Assembly (NCBI RefSeq): GCF_900177545.1
Contig: NZ_FXBQ01000001.1
Location: 1,854,122 to 1,918,121, forward strand
Direction of reading: 5' to 3'
Origin: Maritimibacter sp. HL-12
GTDB lineage: Bacteria; Pseudomonadota; Alphaproteobacteria; Rhodobacterales; Rhodobacteraceae
Length of the DNA: 64,000 bases
The position numbers and the translations under genes are program-made. Positions within the stretch are counted from its first letter, which is position 1. Every line of letters begins with the position of its first letter. Shown here in pieces: positions 1 to 6,427 of this stretch. The notes beneath the pieces are model-generated. The model was not told where the DNA came from and searched no databases. It saw only the letters and a program-made list of their open reading frames with translations.

Positions 1-1145
1 ACCCCGACGATCTGCACAGCCTCGAGGATCTCGCGCGATTCCCCTTCACCGTGAAGCAGGACCTGCGCGACAATTATCCCTTCGGGCTGTTCGCCGTGCC
101 GCGCGAACAGATTTCCCGAATCCATGCCTCCTCCGGCACCACCGGTCAGCCGACCGTGGTGGGCTACACAAGGAAGGACCTCGATACATGGGGCAAGGTT
201 GTGGCCCGCAGCCTGCGCGCGGGCGGCCTGCGCCCCGGTGACGTGCTGCACAATGCCTATGGCTACGGGCTGTTCACCGGCGGGCTCGGGGTGCACGGCG
301 GGGCCGAGAAAATGGGGCTGACCGTGGTGCCGGTTTCCGGCGGGATGACCCAGCGGCAGGTGCGGCTGATCGAGGATTTCCGCGCCAAGGGGATCACGGT
401 GACGCCCTCCTACATGCTCTCGATCCTCGATGAATACATCGCCCTCGGGCTCGATCCGCGCAAATCGCCGCTGGAAGTGGGCATCTTCGGTGCCGAGCCC
501 TGGACCAACGCGATGCGCGGCGAGATCGAACAGGCCTTCGACATGCACGCGGTCGATATCTACGGGCTGTCCGAGGTGATGGGGCCGGGCGTCGCCAGCG
601 AATGCGTCGAGACCAAAGACGGGCTGCACGTCTGGGAAGATCATTTCTACCCCGAGATCATCGACCCGGCCACCGGCGAGGTATTGCCCGATGGCAGCCC
701 GGGCGAACTCGTGTTCACCTCGCTCACCAAGGAAGCCTTCCCGATCATCCGCTACCGCACCCGCGATCTCACCCGGCTGCTGCCCGGCACCGCCCGCTCG
801 CTGCGGCGGATGGAAAAGATCACCGGTCGCACCGATGACATGATCATCCTGCGCGGGGTGAACGTTTTCCCGACCCAGATCGAGGAACAACTCGTCACCG
901 TCGAGGAACTGGCGCCGCATTTCCAGATCGAGCTCGCACGGCCCGACCGGATGGACGAGATGATCGTGCACGTCGAACTGATCGAGGGGGTCGAGGCCGA
1001 CCCCGTCAAGGTCAGCCACGTCCTCAAGGGTCTGGTGAAAAGCCATGTCGGGGTGACCGTGAAGGTCAAGGTGGCCGGGCCCGGCGGCGTCCCGCGCAGC
1101 GAGGGCAAGGCGGTGCGCATCGTCGACAACCGGCCCAAGGGCTGA
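1..1145 (+). CDS. paaK: phenylacetate-CoA ligase, 5'-truncated by the window edge
   Basis: Activates phenylacetate to phenylacetyl-CoA with ATP in the aerobic phenylacetate pathway (cytosol). The frame is open from base 3, so the gene begins outside the window; the GTG at 51 is an internal valine codon, not the start. Visible are the family's start-proximal DLRDNYPFGLFAVP segment, the adenylate-forming loop SSGTTGQPT, the YGLSE motif, the YRTRDL region and the C-terminal GRTDDMIILRGVNVFP segment, which together are diagnostic of PaaK. About 380 residues are seen of a family length near 435. The next gene, 3 bases downstream on the same strand, is a TetR regulator. Confidence 0.95.
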   Translation, partial: PDDLHSLEDLARFPFTVKQDLRDNYPFGLFAVPREQISRIHASSGTTGQPTVVGYTRKDLDTWGKVVARSLRAGGLRPGDVLHNAYGYGLFTGGLGVHGGAEKMGLTVVPVSGGMTQRQVRLIEDFRAKGITVTPSYMLSILDEYIALGLDPRKSPLEVGIFGAEPWTNAMRGEIEQAFDMHAVDIYGLSEVMGPGVASECVETKDGLHVWEDHFYPEIIDPATGEVLPDGSPGELVFTSLTKEAFPIIRYRTRDLTRLLPGTARSLRRMEKITGRTDDMIILRGVNVFPTQIEEQLVTVEELAPHFQIELARPDRMDEMIVHVELIEGVEADPVKVSHVLKGLVKSHVGVTVKVKVAGPGGVPRSEGKAVRIVDNRPKG

Positions 1146-1148
1146 ACG

Positions 1149-1724
1149 ATGCCGAGAGGGATCGCGCGCGACCACGACCAGAAGCGGGAATCGATCCGCA
1201 AGGGGGCGGCAGAATACTTCGCCGCCCACGGCTTCGACCGTGCCTCGATGACCGGCGCGGCGCGGCATTGCGGCGTGTCGAAGGCGCTGATCTACCACTA
1301 CTACGATTCGAAAGAGGCGCTGCTCGACGATATCCTGAGCACGCATCTCACCAGCCTGGCCGAAACCGCGCGGGCGGTTCCGCCCGAGGCCGGTCTCGGC
1401 GCGCTGGTCTGCGCGATCCTGGAGGATTACGCCGACGCCGATGCCGAGCACAAACTCCAGCTCGACGCGCTGGGCGTGTTGCCGCCCGAACAACAGGTGC
1501 CGCTGATCGCGCTGCAACGCGAACTGGTCGAGATCATGAGCGCCGCGCTGCTGCGCGAGGCCCCGGCCTTGGCGGGCACCGACAGGCTGAGGCCGGTCAC
1601 GATGTCGGTCTTCGGCATCCTGAACTGGTTCTACATGTGGCACCGCCCGGGCAAGGGGCTGACCCGGCCCGAATACGCCCGTCTCGCCACCGACATGGTT
1701 CTGAACGGAATCAAGTCGTTGTAG
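1149..1724 (+). CDS. TetR/AcrR family regulator, probably of phenylacetate genes
   Basis: 191 residues. The N-terminal helix-turn-helix is clear (AAHGFDRASMTGAARHCGVS followed by KALIYHYYDSKEALL), and the rest is a divergent helical ligand-binding domain. It starts 3 bases after paaK and is probably co-transcribed with it, which suggests a PaaR-like repressor sensing phenylacetyl-CoA. That ligand is inferred from context only. No convincing operator could be judged because the operon promoter lies outside the window. Confidence 0.85.
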   Translation: MPRGIARDHDQKRESIRKGAAEYFAAHGFDRASMTGAARHCGVSKALIYHYYDSKEALLDDILSTHLTSLAETARAVPPEAGLGALVCAILEDYADADAEHKLQLDALGVLPPEQQVPLIALQRELVEIMSAALLREAPALAGTDRLRPVTMSVFGILNWFYMWHRPGKGLTRPEYARLATDMVLNGIKSL

Positions 1725-1767
1725 GCGAATGGCGGGTGTGCCGCCGCGATTCTTCGCGCCAACCCCG

Positions 1768-2748
1768 CTAACCGGCCCCGATCAGGGCCCCCGCCGCAAA
1801 CACCAGCGCTCCGCCCAGAACCACCTGGAAGGTGGCGCGGCCGAAGGGCGTGTCCATGAACTTGTTCTGGATCCAGACAATGGCCCAGAGCTCGACGAAC
1901 ACCACGATGATCGCGAGCGTGGTGGCGGTCCAGAAATCGGTGATCAGGTAGGGCAGGGCATGGCCGAGGCCGCCGAGCGTGGTCATGACCCCGGAGGCGA
2001 AGCCGCGCTTGACCGGGCTGCCGCGCCCGGAAAGCTCGCCATCGTCCGACGCTGCCTCGGTGAACCCCATCGAGATCCCCGCACCGATCGAGGCGGCGAG
2101 GCCGACCAGCAGGGTGGTGCGGGTGTCCTGGGTGGCAAAGGCGGTGGCGAAGATCGGTGCCAGCGTCGAAACCGAGCCGTCCATCAGCCCGGCAAGACCG
2201 GGCTGCACCCATGTCAGGACGAACTGGCGGCGTGCGCTGCGGTCTTCCTCGTCGCGCGCCTCGCCACCGAGATACTTCGCTTCGAGATCGCCCGCGAGCA
2301 CGTTGTGCCCGGCTTCCGCCGCGGCGAGGTCGCCCAGCAGCTTGCGGGTTTCGGCATCCGACGAACGATCGGCGGCCTTGCGGTAGAACTGCTCGGCCTG
2401 GCGCTCCATTTCGTGCGCCTCGGCCCGCATCCGCTCCAGCCCGAGGTTCTCGATCAGCCAGACCGGGTTGCGGGCATAGAAGCCCGACACATGCTCGCGG
2501 CGAATGAGCGGGATCACATCGCCGAAGCGGCGCTTGTGCACCTCGATCAACCGGCGGCGGTGCTCGTTTTCCTCGACCGCCATTTCCTCGAACACCTTGG
2601 CCGAGGCGGGATAGGCCTCGCGCAGGGCTTCGGCGTATTGCCGGTAGATCCGGGCGTCATCCTCCTCGTTGGAGATCGCCAGCGCCAGCACCTCCTGTTC
2701 GGAGAGATCCGAGAATCGACGCCGCCCTGTGGTGAGTCCGGGGATCAT
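1768..2748 (-). CDS. mbfA: membrane-bound ferritin / iron exporter MbfA
   Basis: 326 residues: an N-terminal rubrerythrin/ferritin-like four-helix domain with di-iron ligand motifs (SNEEDDARIY, VEENEHRRRL, AAAEAGHN) fused to a C-terminal VIT1/CCC1-type membrane domain of about five helices (LTWVQPGLAGLMDGSVSTLAP onward). This is the architecture of alphaproteobacterial MbfA, which exports ferrous iron at the inner membrane and protects against iron and peroxide stress. The ATG at 2748 is preceded by an AGGAGA ribosome site. A perfect ICE-type palindrome lies 12 bases upstream (see 2760-2778), so iron control by Irr is expected. Confidence 0.93.
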   Translation of the reverse strand: MIPGLTTGRRRFSDLSEQEVLALAISNEEDDARIYRQYAEALREAYPASAKVFEEMAVEENEHRRRLIEVHKRRFGDVIPLIRREHVSGFYARNPVWLIENLGLERMRAEAHEMERQAEQFYRKAADRSSDAETRKLLGDLAAAEAGHNVLAGDLEAKYLGGEARDEEDRSARRQFVLTWVQPGLAGLMDGSVSTLAPIFATAFATQDTRTTLLVGLAASIGAGISMGFTEAASDDGELSGRGSPVKRGFASGVMTTLGGLGHALPYLITDFWTATTLAIIVVFVELWAIVWIQNKFMDTPFGRATFQVVLGGALVFAAGALIGAG

Positions 2749-2759
2749 TCGCTGTCTCC

Positions 2760-2778
2760 TTTTAGAACAATTCTAAAA
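2760..2778. promoter_or_regulatory. ICE box (Irr operator) upstream of mbfA
   Basis: Perfect inverted repeat TTTTAGAAcaaTTCTAAAA (8 bp arms, 3 bp spacer), closely matching the iron control element bound by Irr in Rhizobiales and Rhodobacterales. It begins 12 bases before the mbfA start and abuts the ribosome site, a position suited to repression. In other alphaproteobacteria Irr represses mbfA when iron is low. The motif is seen; binding by Irr is inferred. Confidence 0.85.
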
Positions 2779-2816
2779 TACGCTTTCGCGCCAGAGGCGC
2801 AAGTCCCCTGAACGTT

Positions 2817-3536
2817 TCAATCCAGCCGGCGGACGTAGATATGGTTGCCCTCGCGCTTGGTTTCGAACAGCTTGAGGTCGCGCACGAGGTCCGACAGCTT
2901 GGCCTTGCCGTAGGTGCGGGTATCGAAATCGCGCACATCCGCCTGAATCGACTGGCCGAGCAGGCCGAGCTGATACCACTCGCCGTCCTGGTCGATTTTT
3001 TCCATCGCCCGCAGGATCAGCGGCTGGGCCTCGATCGGGGGGCGCTTGCCGCCTTTGCCGCCTTCGGTCATGGCGGTCGGGGTCGTGGCCGGTTCCTCGA
3101 CGATATTCTCGATCATCACGAAGCGCGAGCACACATTCCGCAGGCTCTCGGGGGTCTTGCCCTCGCCGATGCCGATCACGTCAAGCCCGTGTTCGCGGAT
3201 ACGGTTGGCGAGCGAGGTGAAATCGCTGTCTGATGAGACCAGCACGAAGCCGTCGAAGCGCCCGGTGTGAAGCAGGTCCATCGCGTCGATCACGAGGCCG
3301 ATATCCGAGGCGTTCTTGCCCTTGGTATTGGCGGTTTCCTGATGGGCGACAAGGCCCAGGGCGTGCACTTTCTTGGCCCAGGGCTGAAGCCGCGTTGATG
3401 ACCAGTCACCATAGACCCGGCGCAGGGCCGGTTCGCCGTAAGCTGTGATCTCCTTCAGAATCGCCTCGGCGAAACGGGCAGGAATATTGTCGGCGTCGAT
3501 CAGAACGGCGAGGAGCGGGGTTTCTCTGCGGGTCAT
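2817..3536 (-). CDS. NYN-domain / OST-HTH (LOTUS-like) protein
   Basis: 239 residues. Residues 1-150 form a NYN (PIN-like) nuclease-fold domain with acidic motifs AVLIDADNIPARFAE, NASDIGLVIDAMDLL and LVSSDSDFTSL that should hold the metal ion. After a linker, residues 170-239 form an OST-HTH/LOTUS winged-helix domain (LILRAMEKIDQDGEWYQLG). Such proteins are thought to act on RNA; the substrate is unknown. It is transcribed towards mbfA, ending 39 bases before the ICE box, and appears to be a single-gene unit. Confidence 0.85.
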   Translation of the reverse strand: MTRRETPLLAVLIDADNIPARFAEAILKEITAYGEPALRRVYGDWSSTRLQPWAKKVHALGLVAHQETANTKGKNASDIGLVIDAMDLLHTGRFDGFVLVSSDSDFTSLANRIREHGLDVIGIGEGKTPESLRNVCSRFVMIENIVEEPATTPTAMTEGGKGGKRPPIEAQPLILRAMEKIDQDGEWYQLGLLGQSIQADVRDFDTRTYGKAKLSDLVRDLKLFETKREGNHIYVRRLD

Positions 3537-3772
3537 ATGGCCCTCCTTTGGCGCGACCTTGCGCCATTATCCGGGCGAGGCCAAGACCCCGCTTGCAGGC
3601 CGGGTCGGGCGCGACGAACCGCTGCCGGCCGGGATCATCGGAACCGGCGGTACACCGCCCGGCGACAGGCAATGGCGAGGGTCCAGAGGTCGGCCGGATT
3701 GTTGTGGCTGAGAGGGATCAAGGATCGGCACGCGCAGACGTGGTATCATGAGCCGATACAAGGGAGATCACG

Positions 3773-4105
3773 ATGTTTGCTGTTTTGGCGCGGGTCGCCG
3801 CGGTTTTCGTCGCCATCACCGGAACACCGCTCCTCGGTGGCGATATCACATTGTCACTGCCCGCCAATCCCTCGACCGGTTATCACTGGGTCCTGGACGA
3901 GGCCGCGTCCACCGGGCTTGACCTGGTGCGGCTGGAGGATCGCGGACACGGCCCGCCGGTCTCGGGCCTGATCGGTGCGCCGGCCGAAAAACTCTTCGCG
4001 GCGGTCTGCCGCGCGCCCGGTCCGGTTCGGCTGGTGTTCGATTACGTCTCGCCCGACGGAACAACCGTGGGCGAGACGCGATCCATCACGCTGACCTGCG
4101 ATTGA
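3773..4105 (+). CDS. secreted chagasin-like (I42) cysteine protease inhibitor
   Basis: 110 residues. A hydrophobic N-terminus (about residues 1-22) reads as a signal peptide. The mature part carries LPANPSTGYHW, the loop-L2 NPTTGY motif of chagasin/ICP inhibitors that inserts into the active site of papain-like proteases. The loop-4 GxG region (DRGHGPPVSG) is recognisable, while the usual RPW loop-6 is weak (DYVSPDG). A periplasmic role is likely; the target protease is unknown. The preceding 236 bases hold no gene. It converges with the cytochrome gene, leaving 2 bases between stop codons. Confidence 0.8.
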   Translation: MFAVLARVAAVFVAITGTPLLGGDITLSLPANPSTGYHWVLDEAASTGLDLVRLEDRGHGPPVSGLIGAPAEKLFAAVCRAPGPVRLVFDYVSPDGTTVGETRSITLTCD

Positions 4106-4107
4106 GG

Positions 4108-4542
4108 TCAGAGCTTGAACTGGGTGTGGCAGGCCTTGCAGGCTTCGTTCAGATTGCCAAAGGCCGCCCCGAGCGCCTCGGGGCTGTCGACGCCGGAACC
4201 GGCCTCGGCCGCTGTCTTGAGGGCCCCGGCCTTCGCGACGAATTCGTCCCACATCATCCAGATCTCGTCGGCGGCATCGCTCTCGGGATCGGTCACCTCG
4301 GCTTCGAAAAGCACCGGCACTTCCCCCGCCTTGCCCGCGATCGTGGCAAAGGCCAACTGCGCCGCGGCGGCGTCAAAGGCGGTTTTGCCCTGCACCATCT
4401 CGCCAAGTGTCTTGGTGTTGGCACCGACGGTCTTCATCGCCGCCTGACGGTTCTGAACGTCGGGATCCTGCGACTCGGCAAGGGCGAAGGTTGCGGTGCC
4501 GAGCACAAGCGCCGCGGCGAAGACGGATTTAAGTTTCAACAT
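4108..4542 (-). CDS. class II c-type cytochrome (cytochrome c' / c556 family)
   Basis: 144 residues with a Sec signal peptide (residues 1-22, cleavage after AFALA) and a single C-terminal haem site CKACH close to the end (NEACKACHTQFKL), the hallmark of the four-helix cytochrome c' fold. N-terminal NRQAAMKTVGANTK corresponds to the R-x-x-x-M axial-ligand helix, so a low-spin c556-like haem with Met is possible. It is periplasmic; electron transfer or NO binding are the usual roles and cannot be separated from sequence alone. Confidence 0.9.
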   Translation of the reverse strand: MLKLKSVFAAALVLGTATFALAESQDPDVQNRQAAMKTVGANTKTLGEMVQGKTAFDAAAAQLAFATIAGKAGEVPVLFEAEVTDPESDAADEIWMMWDEFVAKAGALKTAAEAGSGVDSPEALGAAFGNLNEACKACHTQFKL

Positions 4543-4722
4543 GGGGCAATCATCCTTTTCTGGGGCGTGACCGTCACGCTATCGAAAGCGACCGTAGCCG
4601 CAAGGCGGAACAGGTCCAATCACAACCGCGCGAACATATTCCTTCGGCGTGATGTCACAAAACCGCGAGATGCGGCAACAGGGCGCTGGCGGGACGATGT
4701 GGAAACATGCAATTTCTGTTTT

Positions 4723-5460
4723 ATGTCCGTTGTCGCCCAGAATGAACTCACCGCATCCACCTACGCCGGTCCCGGCTGGCACCGTGACGTGGCGCGCGAT
4801 CTTGCGGCACGGCTCACGCCGCCCTCGGAATTTCCCTGCACCTTCTCGCAAAACGCCTTTCGGCGCGGCCTCGTGCGCTTCATCTTCGTCGAAGCCCGCG
4901 ATCCGGTCGGACTTGCCCGGCTGCGGGCCGATCTGGCCGACTACATCGCCGAGGCGCGGGACTGGGACGGTCAGGTCAACACCGCGCACCCACTCGTGGT
5001 GGCGTTCTCGACCGAGGCGGCTCATGCCGACAGCGTCGAGGGGTTCCATGCCATTGGCTGGGAGGTGTTGCAGGACTGGCACGATCACGACCCCGCGCCA
5101 TGGCCAGAGGGAGTCGGCACCGACCCGATGGCACCCTATTGGTCGATGTGTTTTGCCGGTATGCAGCTATTCATCAACTTCTCCTCGCCCGCCCATCGCC
5201 AGCGCAGGAGCCGCAACCTCGGGCGTCACCTCCTGTTCATCGTCAACCCGCGCGAGCGGTTCGATATCGTCGCGGGCGATACGCCTGAGGGCAACCGGGT
5301 GCGCAAGGTGATCCGCGACCGCGCCCATGCCTACGACGGTATCCCCCACGCGCCGGAACTGGGCAGTTTCCAGAAGGGCGAGATCGAGTGGTGGCAATAC
5401 GGCATCACCGACGACAACAGCGATCGAACCGACCGCTGCCCGCTGAACATGCGCCGCTGA
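4723..5460 (+). CDS. YqcI/YcgG family protein (possible haem-dependent oxygenase)
   Basis: 245 residues from the ATG at 4723; the frame is open further upstream but that part lies over the minus-strand cytochrome gene. Family signatures are FPCTFSQNAFRRGLVRFIF near the N-terminus and the FSSPAHRQRRSRNLGRHLLF segment with FIVNPRERFD. Some members of this family are haem enzymes that hydroxylate arginine nitrogen in natural-product pathways; that activity is only a possibility here because there is no biosynthetic cluster around it. The TGA stop at 5458-5460 directly abuts the left end of the Mu-like element. Confidence 0.8.
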   Translation: MSVVAQNELTASTYAGPGWHRDVARDLAARLTPPSEFPCTFSQNAFRRGLVRFIFVEARDPVGLARLRADLADYIAEARDWDGQVNTAHPLVVAFSTEAAHADSVEGFHAIGWEVLQDWHDHDPAPWPEGVGTDPMAPYWSMCFAGMQLFINFSSPAHRQRRSRNLGRHLLFIVNPRERFDIVAGDTPEGNRVRKVIRDRAHAYDGIPHAPELGSFQKGEIEWWQYGITDDNSDRTDRCPLNMRR

Positions 5461-5511
5461 TGAAGCGGAACTTATGAAACTGCAACGAGCGGCACCAATG
5501 AAACTGCAACG
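5461..5511 (+). repeat. left end of the Mu-like element with two transposase-type sites
   Basis: Starts TGAAGCGGAACTTAT. The 14-mer ATGAAACTGCAACG occurs twice, at 5474-5487 and 5498-5511 (24 bases apart). The inner copy is part of GGCACCAATGAAACTGCA (5491-5508), repeated inverted at the right end. The arrangement resembles the MuA-binding L1/L2 sites of Mu; binding is inferred. Confidence 0.8.
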
Positions 5512-5555
5512 CGATATGCGCAATGTGCTGATATTTAAGAAGTAATTGAATGAAC

Positions 5556-5644
5556 GAACTTCCGCAGCACGAGAATACACCACGCTTCGCAAGTCATTGA
5601 AAAATATGGACTGTCAGGTGCGAGCCGCTCACTTGCGGAAGTTC
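5556..5644. repeat. 11-bp inverted repeat flanking 67 bases near the left end
   Basis: GAACTTCCGCA at 5556-5566 is perfectly inverted at 5634-5644, the second arm touching the repressor stop codon. It could be a further protein-binding site of the left end or part of the repressor gene's transcription end. No T-run makes it a clear terminator. Confidence 0.4.
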
Positions 5645-6143
5645 ATGATCGCCCAATCATTTCCTCATGGACAATCATGGCCAGCGCCTCTTGTGGGGAG
5701 CAGTCACTTTGTCGACGCCTACCCTCGATTTCCTCCAGGGCCTGAGCTGCCCCGAGTGAAAGAGCGGTCATCCCCAAGGACAGAGCCTTCAATGTGTCAG
5801 GAAAGCTGTCAAGGACGCCCTCGCTGTCTTGAAGGAACCTGAACAGGGCAAGCTTCACGGCCGCCTGACCCGCGCCTGACATGCCTTTTATAGCAAGCAG
5901 TCTCCGCACCTCGGCCTGATCCACCTCAATCGGACCGCGTCCCATACCTCCAACGGGGCCACCCTGGGTCAAAAGCGAAACATAGCGGTCAGGAACTCGA
6001 CCACGGCTACGCCAAGCTGAGATCGTGCTGCGATGCACTCCGATCATTTCCGCGAGATGGCTCTCGTTAGAAGCTCCGAACTTCTCGATAAGCTTCCGGA
6101 TGACCTCTTCTACATCCTGAGCGCCATTGTGCATGAAGAACAT
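5643..6143 (-). CDS. Mu-like element repressor (phage CI-type HTH protein)
   Basis: 166 residues from the ATG at 6143. The N-terminal part has a phage CI-type helix-turn-helix (FGASNESHLAEMIGVHRS followed by TISAWRSRGRVPDRYV). The remainder is helical and may oligomerise. It is divergent from the Ner-like gene and MuA, exactly as repressor c is in Mu-like phages. In-frame codons extend upstream to a TTG at 6191, but that would place the palindromic operator inside the gene, so 6143 is preferred; the ribosome site is weak for either. Expected job: keep transposition genes silent. Confidence 0.8.
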   Translation of the reverse strand: MFFMHNGAQDVEEVIRKLIEKFGASNESHLAEMIGVHRSTISAWRSRGRVPDRYVSLLTQGGPVGGMGRGPIEVDQAEVRRLLAIKGMSGAGQAAVKLALFRFLQDSEGVLDSFPDTLKALSLGMTALSLGAAQALEEIEGRRRQSDCSPQEALAMIVHEEMIGRS

Positions 6144-6176
6144 TTTTTTCTTGCTCGCGTTTGCATCATCACGTAG

Positions 6177-6203
6177 TGTCGACGTCGACAAGCTATGTCG
6201 ACA
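6177..6203. promoter_or_regulatory. candidate repressor operator cluster of the Mu-like element
   Basis: TGTCGACGTCGACA (6177-6190) is a perfect 14-bp palindrome and TGTCGACA (6196-6203) repeats the half-site 19 bases along. They sit between the divergent repressor (start 6143) and the Ner-like gene (start 6218), where Mu-type repressor and Ner operators lie. Binding is inferred from position and symmetry. Confidence 0.65.
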
Positions 6204-6217
6204 ACCGGACTGCTAAG

Positions 6218-6427
6218 ATGATGTATACACCCTCTGACGAGCTTCTGAAAGTCGTACGTGCTCACTTCACGATGCGCGGGACATCTTTGGCTCAACACTG
6301 CCGTGAAAATGGCATTGTCCGGCAAAACGCCTCTGAAGCCTTGAGGGGAAGATGGGCAGGCCCAAAAGCTCAGGCTTTGGTTGATCGCCTGATCGATGAA
6401 TGCGGGCTTCGGCAAGATGTATATTGA
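6218..6427 (+). CDS. small Ner/Cro-like early regulator
   Basis: 69 residues (a second ATG follows immediately at 6221). The centre reads as a helix-turn-helix (TSLAQHCRENGIVRQNASEALRG is split in sense between recognition and scaffold helices), with a short C-terminal helix. It is the first plus-strand gene after the operator and overlaps the start of the transposase gene, the position of ner in Mu, which shuts down early transcription. Homology to Ner itself is not certain; the DNA-binding role is a position-plus-motif inference. Confidence 0.6.
   Translation: MMYTPSDELLKVVRAHFTMRGTSLAQHCRENGIVRQNASEALRGRWAGPKAQALVDRLIDECGLRQDVY

Noticed and set aside
4102-4722. Upstream extension of the YqcI/YcgG frame
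   Set aside because: It runs over the minus-strand cytochrome gene and lacks family similarity; conserved sequence begins after the ATG at 4723.
6144-6191. Longer repressor starting at the TTG at 6191
   Set aside because: It would place most of the palindromic operator in the coding sequence and adds no conserved residues.
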